64,000 nucleotides of DNA from Hymenobacter pini (GCF_020421205.1 NZ_JAIZZH010000003.1:558001-622000), one strand, 5' to 3'. Positions 36,482 to 46,760 are shown, numbered from the stretch's first letter. Made by a program: numbers and translations. The notes: generated by a model from the sequence alone, not told the origin.

Positions 36482-37084
36482 TTAGCCGTTAAAAACTTGG
36501 GAGAGAGAAATGCCGCGAGCCTGTGCAATTTGCATGGGGTCACGCATCTTCAGCAGGGCGTCGAAGGTAGCCTTTACCACGTTGTGGGGGTTCGACGAGC
36601 CTTTCGACTTAGCCAGTACGTCTTTGATACCAGCGCTTTCAAACACAGCACGCATGGCACCACCAGCAATTACACCGGTACCGGCAGCAGCCGGCTGAAC
36701 CAGTACGTAACCGCCCGAGAACTTGCCTTCCATGATGTGCGGAACCGTGTGCTTGTACAGCGGCACTTTCACCAGGTTTTTCTTGGCGTCGTCAATGCCT
36801 TTGGCAATGGCGTCGGTTACTTCGTTGGCTTTGCCCAGGCCGTAGCCTACGGTGCCGTTGCCGTCACCAACAACTACGATAGCCGAGAAGCTGAAGCGAC
36901 GACCGCCTTTTACTACTTTAGCTACGCGGTTGATGGCAACCACTTTCTCTTTCAGGTCGGAATCACCAGTGCGCGACTCCTCTTTACGGTCGTTGCCGCC
37001 GCGACGGTCGTTGCCACCACCCCGACGGTCGTTACCGCCACGGTCATTGCCACCACCACGGTTGCCGTTGTTAAATTCTGCCAT
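36482..37084 (-). CDS. rpsE: 30S ribosomal protein S5 with Gly/Asn/Arg-rich N-terminal extension
   Basis: This 200-residue protein is longer than the roughly 166 of E. coli S5. The first 40 or so residues are a low-complexity [17 protein letters not shown]-type repeat. The S5 double-stranded-RNA-binding domain (about 46-110: [41 protein letters not shown]) and the C-terminal domain ([30 protein letters not shown]) are normal. S5 governs decoding accuracy. Whether the tail is ordered on the ribosome is unknown. Confidence 0.98.
   Translation of the reverse strand: MAEFNNGNRGGGNDRGGNDRRGGGNDRRGGNDRKEESRTGDSDLKEKVVAINRVAKVVKGGRRFSFSAIVVVGDGNGTVGYGLGKANEVTDAIAKGIDDAKKNLVKVPLYKHTVPHIMEGKFSGGYVLVQPAAAGTGVIAGGAMRAVFESAGIKDVLAKSKGSSNPHNVVKATFDALLKMRDPMQIAQARGISLSQVFNG
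36970..37080. repeat. Low-complexity tandem repeat encoding the S5 N-terminal Gly/Asn/Arg tail
   Basis: Short GACGGTCGTTGCC(ACC)-type units recur several times, encoding repeated NDRRGG. The units are imperfect in spacing and sequence. Confidence 0.7.
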
Positions 37085-37090
37085 GATGAG

Positions 37091-37441
37091 TTAGAAATTG
37101 AGGCCGCCTTCGCGGGCTCCTTCTGCCAATGATTTTACGCGGCCGTGGTAGAGGTAACCGGAACGGTCAAATACCACTTTCGAAATTCCTTTTGCCTGAG
37201 CACGGGAGGCAATTTCTTTGCCTACTGCGGCGGCGAGGGCTACTCCGTTGCCCCCTTCCACCGAAACGTGCTTCGAGGAAGCAGACGCCAGCGTGTGACC
37301 CGTCGTGTCATCGATGATCTGAGCATAAATGCCCGTGTTGCTACGAAAGACCGACAGACGCGGGCGCTCGGACGTGCCAGCGACCTTAGTGCGGATGATG
37401 CGCTGGATCCGTTTTCTTCTAGTTGCTTTATCGAAAGCCAT
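37091..37441 (-). CDS. rplR: 50S ribosomal protein L18
   Basis: This 116-residue 5S rRNA-binding protein has a basic N-terminus ([18 protein letters not shown]), [23 protein letters not shown] and the conserved C-terminal [26 protein letters not shown] as short blocks. Length is standard. It follows rplF by 9 bases. Confidence 0.98.
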   Translation of the reverse strand: MAFDKATRRKRIQRIIRTKVAGTSERPRLSVFRSNTGIYAQIIDDTTGHTLASASSKHVSVEGGNGVALAAAVGKEIASRAQAKGISKVVFDRSGYLYHGRVKSLAEGAREGGLNF

Positions 37442-37450
37442 GGTGTGATG

Positions 37451-38005
37451 TTATTTCGAAGCCGTTTTACCAGCCTTACGACGAATCTGCTCACCCACGA
37501 AGCGCACGCCTTTGCCTTTGTAGGGCTCAACTTTGCGCAGTGAGCGAATTTTAGCGGCCACCTGGCCCAGCAGCTGCTTGTCGATGCTGCTCAGGGTAAC
37601 GATGGGGTTCTTACCTTTTTCGGTTACAGCCGTAGCGGTAACTTCTTTTGGCAGCGACAGGAAGATGTTGTGGGAGTAACCCAACGACAGTTCCAGCGTA
37701 GAGCCCGACATCGAAGCCTTATAACCTACACCTACCAGCTCCAGCTTCACCTCTTGGCCATTGCTCACGCCGTTGATGGCGTTGTTGAGCAGGGCGCGGT
37801 ACAGGCCGTGCATGGCTTTGTGGCGCTTCTGTTCGGTGGGGCGAGTCACTACCAGCTGACCGTCTTCGGTAGCTACGGTGATGTCGCGGTCAACCGGAAC
37901 CGACAGAGTGCCTTTCGGGCCCTTCACGGTAACCGTGTTTTCGTTGCTCACTTCAACCTGCACGTTGCTGGGCAGGCTGATGGGCAGTTTACCAATGCGT
38001 GACAT
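37451..38005 (-). CDS. rplF: 50S ribosomal protein L6
   Basis: This 184-residue protein lies near the factor-binding site of the 50S. It shows MSRIGKLPISLPSNV, VKGPKGTLS, the repeated L6 fold with LVGVGYKASMSG, and the C-terminal motif LRKVEPYKGKGVRFVGEQIR. It follows rpsH by 20 bases. Confidence 0.98.
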   Translation of the reverse strand: MSRIGKLPISLPSNVQVEVSNENTVTVKGPKGTLSVPVDRDITVATEDGQLVVTRPTEQKRHKAMHGLYRALLNNAINGVSNGQEVKLELVGVGYKASMSGSTLELSLGYSHNIFLSLPKEVTATAVTEKGKNPIVTLSSIDKQLLGQVAAKIRSLRKVEPYKGKGVRFVGEQIRRKAGKTASK

Positions 38006-38025
38006 AGTCTCGTTTTCCTTTCAGA

Positions 38026-38424
38026 TTAGTAGACGTAGCACAGCACTTCGCCGCCCACGTTCTCGGCTTTCGCCTCTTTCTCCGTCATCACGCCTTTCGA
38101 CGTCGACAGGATTGCAATACCCAGGCCGCTGAGTACGCGGGGCAGGTTCTCCACGTGAGCATACGTGCGCAGACCAGGCGAGCTGATGCGCTCCAGCTTC
38201 GTAATGGCGGGCTTTTTGGTAGCCGGGTTGTACTTCAGCGCGATTTTAATCGTGCCCTGTACAGCGGCATCATCAAACCGGTAGCTCTGAATGTAGCCCT
38301 TCTTATAGAGCACCTTCGTAATCTCCTTTTTGATGTTGCTGGCCGGGATTTCTACCACCCGGTGGTTAGCCTTGATGGCATTGCGTACCCGGGTCAGGTA
38401 GTCGGCAATTGGATCTGTGTTCAT
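38026..38424 (-). CDS. rpsH: 30S ribosomal protein S8
   Basis: This 132-residue protein binds the central domain of 16S rRNA. It reads DPIADYLTRVRNAIKANH, VLYKKGYIQSYRF and ends ...VLSGLGIAILSTSKGVMTEKEAK..GGEVLCYVY, all conserved. Unlike in the usual spc operon, a 199-base gap with a hairpin and an exact -7 element separates it from rpsN, so it probably starts a new transcript. Confidence 0.98.
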   Translation of the reverse strand: MNTDPIADYLTRVRNAIKANHRVVEIPASNIKKEITKVLYKKGYIQSYRFDDAAVQGTIKIALKYNPATKKPAITKLERISSPGLRTYAHVENLPRVLSGLGIAILSTSKGVMTEKEAKAENVGGEVLCYVY

Positions 38425-38462
38425 TCGATTATGAAAATGAAGCGCCCATTTTTAGGGAGCCG

Positions 38463-38470
38463 CAAAGATA
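38463..38470 (-). promoter_or_regulatory. Probable -7 element for rpsH and the rest of the spc block
   Basis: TATCTTTG on the minus strand is an exact TAnnTTTG, 38 bases before the rpsH start. A TTTC lies 19 bases upstream where a -33 TTTG would be expected. Confidence 0.6.
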
Positions 38471-38471
38471 T

Positions 38472-38510
38472 GAAAATTTCGCCGCCACGGAAAGAGGCGA
38501 CGAAATTTTC
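38472..38510 (-). terminator. Long hairpin between rpsN and rpsH, overlapping the rpsH promoter spacer
   Basis: GAAAATTTCG and CGAAATTTTC arms continue into CGCC/GGCG with one wobble, forming a stem of about 15 bp with a 9-base loop. On the minus strand it is followed by ATATCTTTG. It may end transcripts from rplC-rpsN while its right arm forms the spacer of the next promoter. Confidence 0.65.
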
Positions 38511-38623
38511 GGTTAAGACTACTCAACTCGGCTTTTGAGGGCTCGGCTGATGGTTTCTTGTGGCAACCTGCCAAGTAACAATGCCTTACAGACAGCTCTG
38601 TGTTGGCAGGAAGAACAGCGGGA

Positions 38624-38893
38624 CTACCAGCTGGACTTGGTTACACCGGGGATTTTGCCGGCGAGAGCCATTTCGCGGAAACGCACGCGGCTGATGCCGA
38701 ACTTACGCATGTAACCGCGGGGACGGCCGTCAATTTTGTCGCGGTTGTGCAGACGCACGGGCGACGCGTTGCGCGGCAGTTTGTCCAGACCTTCGTAGTC
38801 GCCAGCCTCTTTCAGAGCCTTGCGCTTCTCGGCGTAACGGGCAACGGTAGCAATACGCTTCCGCTCCCGTGCTTTCATTGATTCCTTAGCCAT
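38624..38893 (-). CDS. rpsN: 30S ribosomal protein S14, zinc-free type
   Basis: This 89-residue protein is the longer Cys-less form of S14 (the zinc form is about 61 residues with two CxxC). It reads [47 protein letters not shown] and ends [11 protein letters not shown]. Its ATG lies within the last bases of rplE (8-base overlap), so translation is probably coupled. Confidence 0.98.
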   Translation of the reverse strand: MAKESMKARERKRIATVARYAEKRKALKEAGDYEGLDKLPRNASPVRLHNRDKIDGRPRGYMRKFGISRVRFREMALAGKIPGVTKSSW

Positions 38894-39446
38894 TGTTCTG
38901 TTTCTTGGCGTTAGCGAACGGCATTCCGAAACCTTTCAGCAGCTCGTAGCTCTGCTCGTCGTTTTCGGCCGTCGTTACGAAGGTAATATCCATACCGGCA
39001 ATCGACTTGATTTTGTCAATCGAAATTTCCGGGAAGATGATTTGTTCTTTGATGCCCAGGGTATAGTTACCACGGCCATCAAAGCCTTTGTCGTTGATGC
39101 CTTTGAAGTCACGAACACGGGGCAGGGCCACCGTCAGCAGACGGTCGAGGAATTCGTACATCTGCTCACCGCGCAGGGTTACGCGGGCGCCGATGGGCAT
39201 ACCTTCACGCAGCTTGAAATTCGAAACCGAACGCTTGGCGATGGTAGGAACAGCTTTCTGACCGGTGATGATGGTCAGCTCGTCCACACCATTGTCAACC
39301 AGCTTCTTGTCGGCTACGGCCGCACCAATACCGCGGTTGATGCAGATTTTGGTGAGGCGCGGTACCTGCATGATGCTCTTGAACTGGAATTTCTCCTGGA
39401 GCGCCGGTACTACTTCTTTTTGGTATTTATCTTTCAGTCGAGCCAT
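38886..39446 (-). CDS. rplE: 50S ribosomal protein L5
   Basis: This 186-residue 5S rRNA-binding protein of the central protuberance shows [45 protein letters not shown] and the [28 protein letters not shown] region. Length is standard. It overlaps rpsN by 8 bases and follows rplX by 14. Confidence 0.98.
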   Translation of the reverse strand: MARLKDKYQKEVVPALQEKFQFKSIMQVPRLTKICINRGIGAAVADKKLVDNGVDELTIITGQKAVPTIAKRSVSNFKLREGMPIGARVTLRGEQMYEFLDRLLTVALPRVRDFKGINDKGFDGRGNYTLGIKEQIIFPEISIDKIKSIAGMDITFVTTAENDEQSYELLKGFGMPFANAKKQNNG

Positions 39447-39460
39447 GGTCGTAGAGCGGA

Positions 39461-39724
39461 TTAGGCGTTAGCCGAGTCTACGCGCTTCACGTTGCTCACG
39501 TGAATCGGTGCCTCGATCTTGGTGATGCCGCCCTGGGGGTTCTTCGCACTGGGTTTGTTGTGCTTGGTTGCCAGGTTCAGGCCTTCCACGATAACACGCT
39601 GCGTCGAACGGTTCACCGATTTAATTACACCGGTTTTGCCTTTCTCGTCGCCGGCAATCACCAGTACGGTGTCACCAGTTTTCACGTGCAGTTTCGCGGG
39701 CGTTGCTTTCGTTTTCGTTGCCAT
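39461..39724 (-). CDS. rplX: 50S ribosomal protein L24
   Basis: This 87-residue assembly-initiator protein has the KOW motif [25 protein letters not shown] near residues 14-38, followed by [16 protein letters not shown]. It is shorter than the roughly 103 of E. coli, ending at ...[10 protein letters not shown]. It starts 3 bases after rplN. Confidence 0.97.
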   Translation of the reverse strand: MATKTKATPAKLHVKTGDTVLVIAGDEKGKTGVIKSVNRSTQRVIVEGLNLATKHNKPSAKNPQGGITKIEAPIHVSNVKRVDSANA

Positions 39725-39727
39725 TGC

Positions 39728-40096
39728 TTAGAGAACTTCAGGAGCCAGCGAAACAATCTTCATGAACTGCTTCTCGCGCAGTTCACGGGCCACGGGGCCG
39801 AAGATGCGGGTACCGCGGGGCTCGTCGTTGTTGTTGAGCAGTACGGCAGCGTTGTCGTCGAAGCGGATGTACGAACCGTCTTTGCGGCGTACTTCTTTCT
39901 TCGTGCGAACCACTACTGCTTTCGAAACTGCACCTTTCTTAGCGTTGCCGGAAGGAATAGCCGATTTGATGGCTACTACAATCTTGTCGCCTACGCTGGC
40001 GTATTTCTTGCCCGTGCCACCGAGGACACGGATGCAGAGAACTTCTTTGGCGCCGCTATTATCAGCGACGGTCAGACGGGATTCTTGCTGTATCAT
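39728..40096 (-). CDS. rplN: 50S ribosomal protein L14
   Basis: This 122-residue protein forms an intersubunit bridge. It begins [27 protein letters not shown] and carries the L14 signature [20 protein letters not shown] with [13 protein letters not shown]. Length is standard; it follows rpsQ by one base. Confidence 0.98.
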   Translation of the reverse strand: MIQQESRLTVADNSGAKEVLCIRVLGGTGKKYASVGDKIVVAIKSAIPSGNAKKGAVSKAVVVRTKKEVRRKDGSYIRFDDNAAVLLNNNDEPRGTRIFGPVARELREKQFMKIVSLAPEVL

Positions 40097-40097
40097 C

Positions 40098-40388
40098 TTA
40101 CTTGGCGCGTTCCAGAATTTCTACCAGTCTCCAGCGTTTGTTTTTGCTCAGGGGGCGGGTGCTCATGATGCGAACCGTATCCCCTTCGCCGCATTCGTTA
40201 TTCTCGTCGTGAGCCATGAATTTGGTCGACTTGGTAACGAACTTACCGTAGATCGGGTGCTTCATTTTGCTTTCTACCATTACCGTGATGGACTTGTCCA
40301 TTTTGGTAGAGGTAACGCGCCCGATGATTTCTTTGCGCAGGTTCCGCTCAACGGCGGTGGTGCCTTGCTGTTCTTCGTTGCTTGCCAT
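40098..40388 (-). CDS. rpsQ: 30S ribosomal protein S17
   Basis: This 96-residue OB-fold protein binds 16S rRNA early in assembly. It shows [28 protein letters not shown] and the [27 protein letters not shown] tail in short conserved blocks. A dozen extra residues precede the core. It lies 2 bases after rpmC. Confidence 0.97.
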   Translation of the reverse strand: MASNEEQQGTTAVERNLRKEIIGRVTSTKMDKSITVMVESKMKHPIYGKFVTKSTKFMAHDENNECGEGDTVRIMSTRPLSKNKRWRLVEILERAK

Positions 40389-40390
40389 CG

Positions 40391-40603
40391 TTAGTTAGCA
40401 GAGTTAGTAGCCTGCTCGTTCTCGCGACGCTTCAACTCGGTCAGCAGACGGGCGACATTTTTGCGGGCTTGCTTCAGACGAGCGGGGTTTTCCAGGGGCG
40501 AGATGGCATGCGCGAAACGCATGGTCTGACCGTTGGTCTGCTCGTTCTTGATCTGGTTTTTGAGGTCCTCCAGGGAGAGGGCGCGGATTTCGGCGTTCTT
40601 CAT
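40391..40603 (-). CDS. rpmC: 50S ribosomal protein L29
   Basis: This 70-residue two-helix protein near the tunnel exit shows [51 protein letters not shown] and a short Ala/Asn tail. It starts 4 bases after rplP. Confidence 0.97.
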   Translation of the reverse strand: MKNAEIRALSLEDLKNQIKNEQTNGQTMRFAHAISPLENPARLKQARKNVARLLTELKRRENEQATNSAN

Positions 40604-40607
40604 CTTC

Positions 40608-41033
40608 TTACTTGTTTTCTACGTAGTCACGACGAACAACAAACGAGGTACGAACGGGCAGTTTCTGAGCCGCCAGACGCAGCGACTCCTGCGCTACTTC
40701 CAGCGAAACGCCGTCCGATTCGAACATGATAGTGCCGGGCTTCACGCAGGCTACCCAATACTCGGGCGAACCTTTACCCTTACCCATCCGCACTTCAGCA
40801 GGCTTCTTGGTAATAGGCTTGTCGGGGAAGATGCGGATCCAAACTTGACCTTCGCGTTTCATGGCGCGGGTCATGGCGATACGAGCTGCCTCAATTTGGC
40901 GAGCCGTAATCCAAGCCTGTTCCAGCGACTTGATAGCGAACGAACCGAAGTCAATGGAGCTGCCGCGGTGGGCTAAGCCGTGCACGCGACCCTTTTGCAT
41001 CTTGCGATACTTGGTCCTTTTCGGTTGTAACAT
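40608..41033 (-). CDS. rplP: 50S ribosomal protein L16
   Basis: This 141-residue protein near the peptidyl-transferase and A-site tRNA elbow reads [71 protein letters not shown] as conserved blocks. Arg at the hydroxylation-site region (near residue 81) lies within IRIFPDKP context. It follows rpsC by 39 bases. Confidence 0.98.
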   Translation of the reverse strand: MLQPKRTKYRKMQKGRVHGLAHRGSSIDFGSFAIKSLEQAWITARQIEAARIAMTRAMKREGQVWIRIFPDKPITKKPAEVRMGKGKGSPEYWVACVKPGTIMFESDGVSLEVAQESLRLAAQKLPVRTSFVVRRDYVENK

Positions 41034-41072
41034 GAGTTATCTTGAATTGAAATTCGAGAGAAAAGAAAAGGA

Positions 41073-41927
<855 letters not shown>

Positions 41928-41932
41928 AGTGC

Positions 41933-42415
41933 TTATGCGGTGGCTTCTGCCGTGGTTTCGTTGGATTTCTTAGCCGAGCTACGACGGGCTTTTTTGGGAG
42001 CCTCGTTAACAGCTTCGGTAGCTGGTTTGGTTTCAGCAGCCTGCTTGGCAGCAGCTTTGCTACCCAGCGGTTCTACTTTCGAGTCAATTACCAGCGTCAC
42101 GTGGTTGCTGCGCTTGCGGATGCGGTGGCCACGGCCCTGGGGGGCGGGGCGCAGACGCTTCAGCTGACGGCCTTCATCCACGAAAATCTCTTTGATATAG
42201 AGGTTGGCGTCTTCGATACGCTCGTCCTCATTCTTCTGCTGCCAGTTAGCCAGAGCCGACAGGAGCAGTTTTTCCACTTTGGCGGCACCCGAGTTAGCCT
42301 CGAATTTCAGCAGGCCCAGAGCGCGGGTCACTTTCTGACCGCGTACCAGGTTGGCCACCAAGCGCATTTTGCGCGGCGAGGTGGGCACGTTCCGGAGTTT
42401 AGCTACTGCTTCCAT
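41933..42415 (-). CDS. rplV: 50S ribosomal protein L22 with C-terminal tail
   Basis: The core (about 1-115) has [30 protein letters not shown] and the tunnel-loop region [31 protein letters not shown] as conserved blocks. A 45-residue Ala/Lys/Glu/Thr tail ([17 protein letters not shown]...) follows, bringing it to 160 residues against about 110. It lies 5 bases before rpsC and 2 after rpsS. Confidence 0.98.
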   Translation of the reverse strand: MEAVAKLRNVPTSPRKMRLVANLVRGQKVTRALGLLKFEANSGAAKVEKLLLSALANWQQKNEDERIEDANLYIKEIFVDEGRQLKRLRPAPQGRGHRIRKRSNHVTLVIDSKVEPLGSKAAAKQAAETKPATEAVNEAPKKARRSSAKKSNETTAEATA

Positions 42416-42417
42416 GA

Positions 42418-42696
42418 TTAGCGCTTGCCTTTATCTTTCTTGGCGATGTGGCCACGGAAGTTGCGGGTGGGAGCAAACTCGCCGAGTTTGTGCCCTACCA
42501 TGTTCTCCGTTACATACACCGGGATGAACTTATTGCCGTTGTGCACAGCGAAGGTGTGGCCAACGAAATCAGGCGAAATCATCGAGCGGCGCGACCAGGT
42601 CTTCACCACCGACTTTTTGCCGGACTCGTCCATTGCCGATACTTTCTTCTCGAGCCGGAAGTCAATGTACGGCCCTTTTTTTAGTGAACGTGCCAT
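42418..42696 (-). CDS. rpsS: 30S ribosomal protein S19
   Basis: This 92-residue protein of the 30S head shows [48 protein letters not shown] and [11 protein letters not shown] as conserved blocks. Length is standard. It starts 3 bases after the rplB stop. Confidence 0.98.
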   Translation of the reverse strand: MARSLKKGPYIDFRLEKKVSAMDESGKKSVVKTWSRRSMISPDFVGHTFAVHNGNKFIPVYVTENMVGHKLGEFAPTRNFRGHIAKKDKGKR

Positions 42697-42699
42697 TGC

Positions 42700-43527
42700 T
42701 TATTTCTTGCCTTTCCGGCTTACGATCAGGTTCTCGGAATACTTGTTCTTGTTACGGGTCTTCTGGCCTTTCGAGAAGATACCGTTACGGCTGCGTGGGT
42801 GACCACCCGACGATTTGCCTTCACCACCGCCCATGGGGTGGTCAACGGGGTTCATAGCCACACCACGTACGCGCGGACGACGACCCAACCATCGGTTACG
42901 ACCGGCTTTGCCGAGACGTACGTTCATGTGGTCACCGTTCGAAACGGTACCAACCGTTGCCATGCAGGTAACCAGTACCATGCGCATTTCGCCGGAGGGC
43001 AGTTTCAGGGTGGCGTACTTGTCTTCGCGGGCTACCAGCTGAGCGTAGGTACCAGCCGAGCGGGCCATGGCAGCACCACCACCGGGCATCAGCTCGATGT
43101 TGTGTACGATGGTACCCAGCGGAATCTCGCGCAGGGGCAGAGAGTTGCCTACTTCCGGAGCTACGCCCGAACCCGACACTACCGAAGCACCAACCGTCAG
43201 ACCGGCGGGAGCAATGATGTAGCGCTTCTCACCGTCAGCGTATTGCACTAGGGCAATACGGGCAGTGCGGTTAGGATCGTACTCAATCGTCTTCACCGTG
43301 GCCGGAACACCAGCTTTGTCACGCTTGAAGTCGATGATACGGTACTTGGCTTTGTGACCACCGCCGATGTAGCGGTTGGACATTTTGCCCGAGTTGTTAC
43401 GGCCACCGGAGTTTTTCAGGGGTGCCAACAGCGACTTCTCCGGCGTCGACGCGGTAATCTCGTCGAAGGCCGGGGCGATGCGGAAGCGCTGACCCGGTGA
43501 TGTTGGTCTTAGTTTTTTGAGTGCCAT
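42700..43527 (-). CDS. rplB: 50S ribosomal protein L2
   Basis: This 275-residue protein is needed for subunit association and peptidyl transfer. It shows the OB-like and SH3-like domains with [19 protein letters not shown] and the catalytic-region loop [20 protein letters not shown] carrying the conserved His. Length is normal. It follows rplW by 40 bases. Confidence 0.98.
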   Translation of the reverse strand: MALKKLRPTSPGQRFRIAPAFDEITASTPEKSLLAPLKNSGGRNNSGKMSNRYIGGGHKAKYRIIDFKRDKAGVPATVKTIEYDPNRTARIALVQYADGEKRYIIAPAGLTVGASVVSGSGVAPEVGNSLPLREIPLGTIVHNIELMPGGGAAMARSAGTYAQLVAREDKYATLKLPSGEMRMVLVTCMATVGTVSNGDHMNVRLGKAGRNRWLGRRPRVRGVAMNPVDHPMGGGEGKSSGGHPRSRNGIFSKGQKTRNKNKYSENLIVSRKGKK

Positions 43528-43567
43528 TACTCTTGCTTAGGAAAAAATTCTTGGCGGGAAGGCAGGC

Positions 43568-43855
43568 TTACAGCGTGCTGTAGAAGTCGATTACGTCGCC
43601 TTCTTTCACGGTCACGATGGCTTTTTTGCCATGAGGACGACGGCCGGAAACGGCACCGCCTTTCGTGAACTTCGATTTCACTTTGCCGATGGTGCGGATG
43701 GTGCTGATGCCCGTTACCGTTACCCCGTACAGTTGCTCAATCTCTTTCTTGATCTGAACCTTGTTGGCGTCGATAGCCACGTCGAAAGCGTACTGGCTTT
43801 TCTCGTTCAGACCCGTAGCCTTTTCAGTTACGATGGGTTTCTTCAGGATGCTCAT
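43568..43855 (-). CDS. rplW: 50S ribosomal protein L23
   Basis: This 95-residue protein at the tunnel exit, the docking point for trigger factor and SRP, reads MSILKKPIVTEKATGLNEKSQYAFDV, ANKVQIKKEIEQLYGVTVTGI and GRRPHGKKAIVTVKEGDVIDF as conserved blocks. Its start shares a base with the rplD stop, indicating translational coupling. Confidence 0.98.
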   Translation of the reverse strand: MSILKKPIVTEKATGLNEKSQYAFDVAIDANKVQIKKEIEQLYGVTVTGISTIRTIGKVKSKFTKGGAVSGRRPHGKKAIVTVKEGDVIDFYSTL

Positions 43856-44493
43856 TACTCAGCAGTGGTATAGAGTTGTTCCAGTGCGCTCAACCCATCT
43901 TCCGACAGCAGCAGGGTGTCGGTGTTCAGCAGGTCGTGGGTGTTCAGGGCTACGGGGGTAGCCACGCTCACGCGCTGAATGTTGCGGGCCGACAGAACCA
44001 CGTTCTTGTCAACCGAACCGGTTACCAGCAGGGTCTTGCGGCCGTTGTTCAGCTTCAGACCAGCCAGGATGGCGGCAAACTCTTTGGTTTTGGGGGTCGA
44101 CAGGGAAATGTTTTCCACTACCGACACCTTGCCGTCTTTGGCCAGCGCCGACAGAGCCGACAGACGAGCCAGACGCTTGGTTTTCTTGTTCAGCTTGAAG
44201 CCGTAGTCGCGGGGCTGAGGACCGAAAATGCGGCCACCACCCACGAATACACCCGACTTCATGGAGCCGGCACGGGCGCCACCAGTACCTTTTTGCTTCT
44301 TCAGCTTCTTGGTGGTGCCGTGTACTTCGTTACGCTGTTTCGACTTGTGCGTGCCTTGGCGCTGGTTGGCCAGGTACTGCTTCACGTCGAGGTACATCAC
44401 GTGCTCGTTCGGCTCGAGGCCGAAGATGGCGTCAGACAGGGTAACCTTGCGGCCGGTGTCTTCGCCTTTGATGTTGATTACTGACAGTTCCAT
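43855..44493 (-). CDS. rplD: 50S ribosomal protein L4
   Basis: This 212-residue protein has a globular domain and the internal extended loop that lines the exit tunnel (QRQGTHKSKQRNEV, KKQKGTGGARAGSMKSGVFVGGGRIFGPQPRDYGF in short blocks). In gamma-proteobacteria L4 represses its own operon; whether it does so here is unknown, but see the hairpin in the rplC leader. It follows rplC by 9 bases. Confidence 0.98.
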   Translation of the reverse strand: MELSVINIKGEDTGRKVTLSDAIFGLEPNEHVMYLDVKQYLANQRQGTHKSKQRNEVHGTTKKLKKQKGTGGARAGSMKSGVFVGGGRIFGPQPRDYGFKLNKKTKRLARLSALSALAKDGKVSVVENISLSTPKTKEFAAILAGLKLNNGRKTLLVTGSVDKNVVLSARNIQRVSVATPVALNTHDLLNTDTLLLSEDGLSALEQLYTTAE

Positions 44494-44502
44494 CTTGCTA
44501 GC

Positions 44503-45123
44503 TTATTTTTCCAGGACCACGAAAGAGTTCTTGGCGCCGGGAACCGAGCCGCTCACCACGATGAGGTTTTTGTCGGCTACAATGCGCATCACCTTCAGGT
44601 TCTGCACTTTCACCCGGTCGTTGCCCATGCGGCCACCCATGCGCATTCCTTTGAACACGCGGGAGGGCCAAGAGCATGCACCGATAGAACCGGGGTGACG
44701 GCCGCGGTTGTGCTGGCCGTGGGTTTGGCCACCTACACCGGCAAAGTTGTAGCGCTTTACAACGCCCTGGAAACCTTTACCTTTTGAGGTGCCCACTACG
44801 TCAACGAACTCACCTTCTTCGAAGAGGGTAGCGTCAACGGTTGCACCAGCGGCGAAGCTGCTGGTCTCGTCGGTGCGGAACTCAACGAGTTTTTTCTTAG
44901 GGGTGGTACCGGCTTTAGCGAAGTGACCAGCCAGTGCTTTGGTGGTGTTCTTCGCCTTTTTCTCGCCGTACCCGAGCTGGATGGCCGAGTAGCCGTCCGT
45001 TTCGAGGGTTTTAACCTGCGTCACCACACACGGACCCGCTTCGATGAGCGTTACGGGAATGTTTTTCCCGTCCGGAGTGAAGAGGCTTGTCATACCGATT
45101 TTTTTACCGATGATGCCAGGCAT
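44503..45123 (-). CDS. rplC: 50S ribosomal protein L3
   Basis: This 206-residue protein near the peptidyl-transferase centre shows [38 protein letters not shown], the methylated-Gln region [19 protein letters not shown] and [13 protein letters not shown] as short blocks. It is first in its unit: rpsJ does not precede it directly, since a membrane-protein gene with a terminator before it intervenes. Its own -7 element and leader hairpin lie just upstream. Confidence 0.98.
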   Translation of the reverse strand: MPGIIGKKIGMTSLFTPDGKNIPVTLIEAGPCVVTQVKTLETDGYSAIQLGYGEKKAKNTTKALAGHFAKAGTTPKKKLVEFRTDETSSFAAGATVDATLFEEGEFVDVVGTSKGKGFQGVVKRYNFAGVGGQTHGQHNRGRHPGSIGACSWPSRVFKGMRMGGRMGNDRVKVQNLKVMRIVADKNLIVVSGSVPGAKNSFVVLEK

Positions 45124-45150
45124 TCGATTGGGGTTTTAGAAAAGACACAG

Positions 45151-45175
45151 CGAAAACGCCCGAGTGGCGTTTTCG
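45151..45175 (-). promoter_or_regulatory. Hairpin in the rplC leader
   Basis: Perfect 10-bp stem (CGAAAACGCC / GGCGTTTTCG) with a 5-base loop, between the -7 element and the rplC start. It would form at the very 5' end of the r-protein transcript, 28 bases before the start codon, and is followed by CTGTGTCTTTTC. Confidence 0.65.
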
Positions 45176-45186
45176 GAAATGGAGTG

Positions 45187-45194
45187 CAAAGCTA
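45187..45194 (-). promoter_or_regulatory. Probable -7 element for rplC and the S10-type block
   Basis: TAGCTTTG followed by CACTCC on the minus strand is an exact TAnnTTTG, 63 bases before the rplC start. The -33 box is weak (TTAG about 21 bases upstream). Confidence 0.6.
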
Positions 45195-45371
45195 GGAAAT
45201 TGTTACGGCATAATCTAACTGCCTTCCGAAATATTTTAATGTTAGTGAGTTAGCCTCGCTCCTACTCCATCAGTTGCTTGGCCCACTTTCATAGCTTAGC
45301 CTTGCTCCATACAAAAATCAGTCTGCTCAATTAATATGGGTAGACTGACATGCATCCCTTTACTTCCATAG

Positions 45372-46652
45372 TTACACAGGGCGCCACTCTGATTCTAGCA
45401 GACGAGAAGTCTTCTGGCCTTCCAATGCTAACAGCAGGAAGAACAGCGCAAACCCAAGCCCTACCTGGGTTTCCAACGTGTATTCTACCAGAAACGACAG
45501 TGTAACGATTAGGTAGTGCGACAGCAAGAGGGGGGCATATGCGGGCCACACGTTGATGCCGGGATAATAGAATCCCACAATGAACACGAGTAGTCCAATC
45601 AGCCCAAACGCCACGGCCGAAAACAGGAACTGATTATGCGGCTGGATGTAGGCTTGCGGCTGGATGTTCGGATAGTCCCGCTTGTAGCGCACGGCCATTT
45701 CGGGTTCGATATCAGCCCGGCCTACGCCCAGCCACGGGTTATCTTTCACTACCTCCAGCGCTACCTTATACGAATACACCCGGCCTACCAAAGAGTAGTT
45801 ATTGGCGGAAGCCGTGTTTTCAACCCGGCCCACATCCTCGCGGGTATTGGCCGATTTATTCTGCAGCGTCGGAAACACGGAATAGCTCAGCGCCGGAATC
45901 AGCACTAGGCCCGCCGTTAGAATCAGGGCCTGTTGGTATTGCCGCTTCCGGAACACCAGCCACAGCAGCGCGGCAATACCTACTGCGTATAGCGTTACCA
46001 ACCCGCTACGCACAGCCAGCAGATGTTGGTAGAAAGCCAGAAATATAATGGCCGCCCACAGCACCCAGGCAGCCCGCCCGATTACACTCCGGTGAGCTAA
46101 TAGGCATACGCCTGCCGCAACTGCCAGCGAAATCAGTAAGCTGAACCGAATATGGTCCGGTTCCGTGGGCATCACCTTGGAATGCAGGTACATTTCGTTG
46201 ATTTGGTCGAAATGGGCCAGATAATTAGCTGTGCTGAGCAGAGCAGCCACTGTGGTAGTACCCACCAGCAGCAACCACAGCCACCGCAAGTTGCGAGTAG
46301 GCAGAGCCGGCAGCAGCCAAAAGGCCAACGGCAATGCCAGAAACGGCAGTTGCAGCACAATATCCCGGGTGTACTCTTTTAGTTGTGTTGCCGATGTAAA
46401 TACCCCGGCGGCTACGTGCATTCCGAAAATCAGCAGTAGCGGCAGGTAATTACCCCGGGGGCTGCGTTGGTACTGATTACCGTGCAGGAACCAACTCATA
46501 CCTCCCGTCACCAGCATTCCTATCATACCAATGCTGGGCAATACCCTGAAAAAGCTGCTGGTATACAGACCTACCAGAATACAGCCGCAGAAAAATGTAG
46601 CGGCCGCCAGCAGTCGAGGCAGTGTTAGGATGGTTCCCAGAGAAGATGTCAT
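45372..46652 (-). CDS. O-antigen ligase/polymerase (Wzy_C) family membrane protein
   Basis: This 426-residue protein has about 10-12 transmembrane segments and the Wzy_C hallmarks: a DHIRFSLLISLAVAAG helix, RSGLVTLYAVG, a large periplasmic loop with GRVYSYKVALEVVKDNPWLGVG and PHNQFLFSAVAFGLIG, and a final LALEGQKTSRL. Family members ligate or polymerise surface polysaccharide in the inner membrane/periplasm. Unusually, it lies between rpsJ and rplC, two genes normally adjacent. A terminator after rpsJ suggests it has its own promoter, though no exact -7 element is seen. No other polysaccharide genes are near. Confidence 0.85.
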   Translation of the reverse strand: MTSSLGTILTLPRLLAAATFFCGCILVGLYTSSFFRVLPSIGMIGMLVTGGMSWFLHGNQYQRSPRGNYLPLLLIFGMHVAAGVFTSATQLKEYTRDIVLQLPFLALPLAFWLLPALPTRNLRWLWLLLVGTTTVAALLSTANYLAHFDQINEMYLHSKVMPTEPDHIRFSLLISLAVAAGVCLLAHRSVIGRAAWVLWAAIIFLAFYQHLLAVRSGLVTLYAVGIAALLWLVFRKRQYQQALILTAGLVLIPALSYSVFPTLQNKSANTREDVGRVENTASANNYSLVGRVYSYKVALEVVKDNPWLGVGRADIEPEMAVRYKRDYPNIQPQAYIQPHNQFLFSAVAFGLIGLLVFIVGFYYPGINVWPAYAPLLLSHYLIVTLSFLVEYTLETQVGLGFALFFLLLALEGQKTSRLLESEWRPV

Positions 46653-46760
46653 GAAGTAGAATTAGGAGCTAGCCTACTGAAGCAGCCATGCGGCATTACT
46701 TCTAAGCTCCACGGTGCAACGAGCCTTTACTTAACGCACAAGTTGCAACGAATTCAAATG

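Noticed and set aside
45318..45348. 7-bp inverted repeat (TCAGTCT/AGACTGA) downstream of the O-antigen ligase-like gene
   Set aside because: Short stem with a 17-base loop and no T-tract; too weak to call as a terminator.
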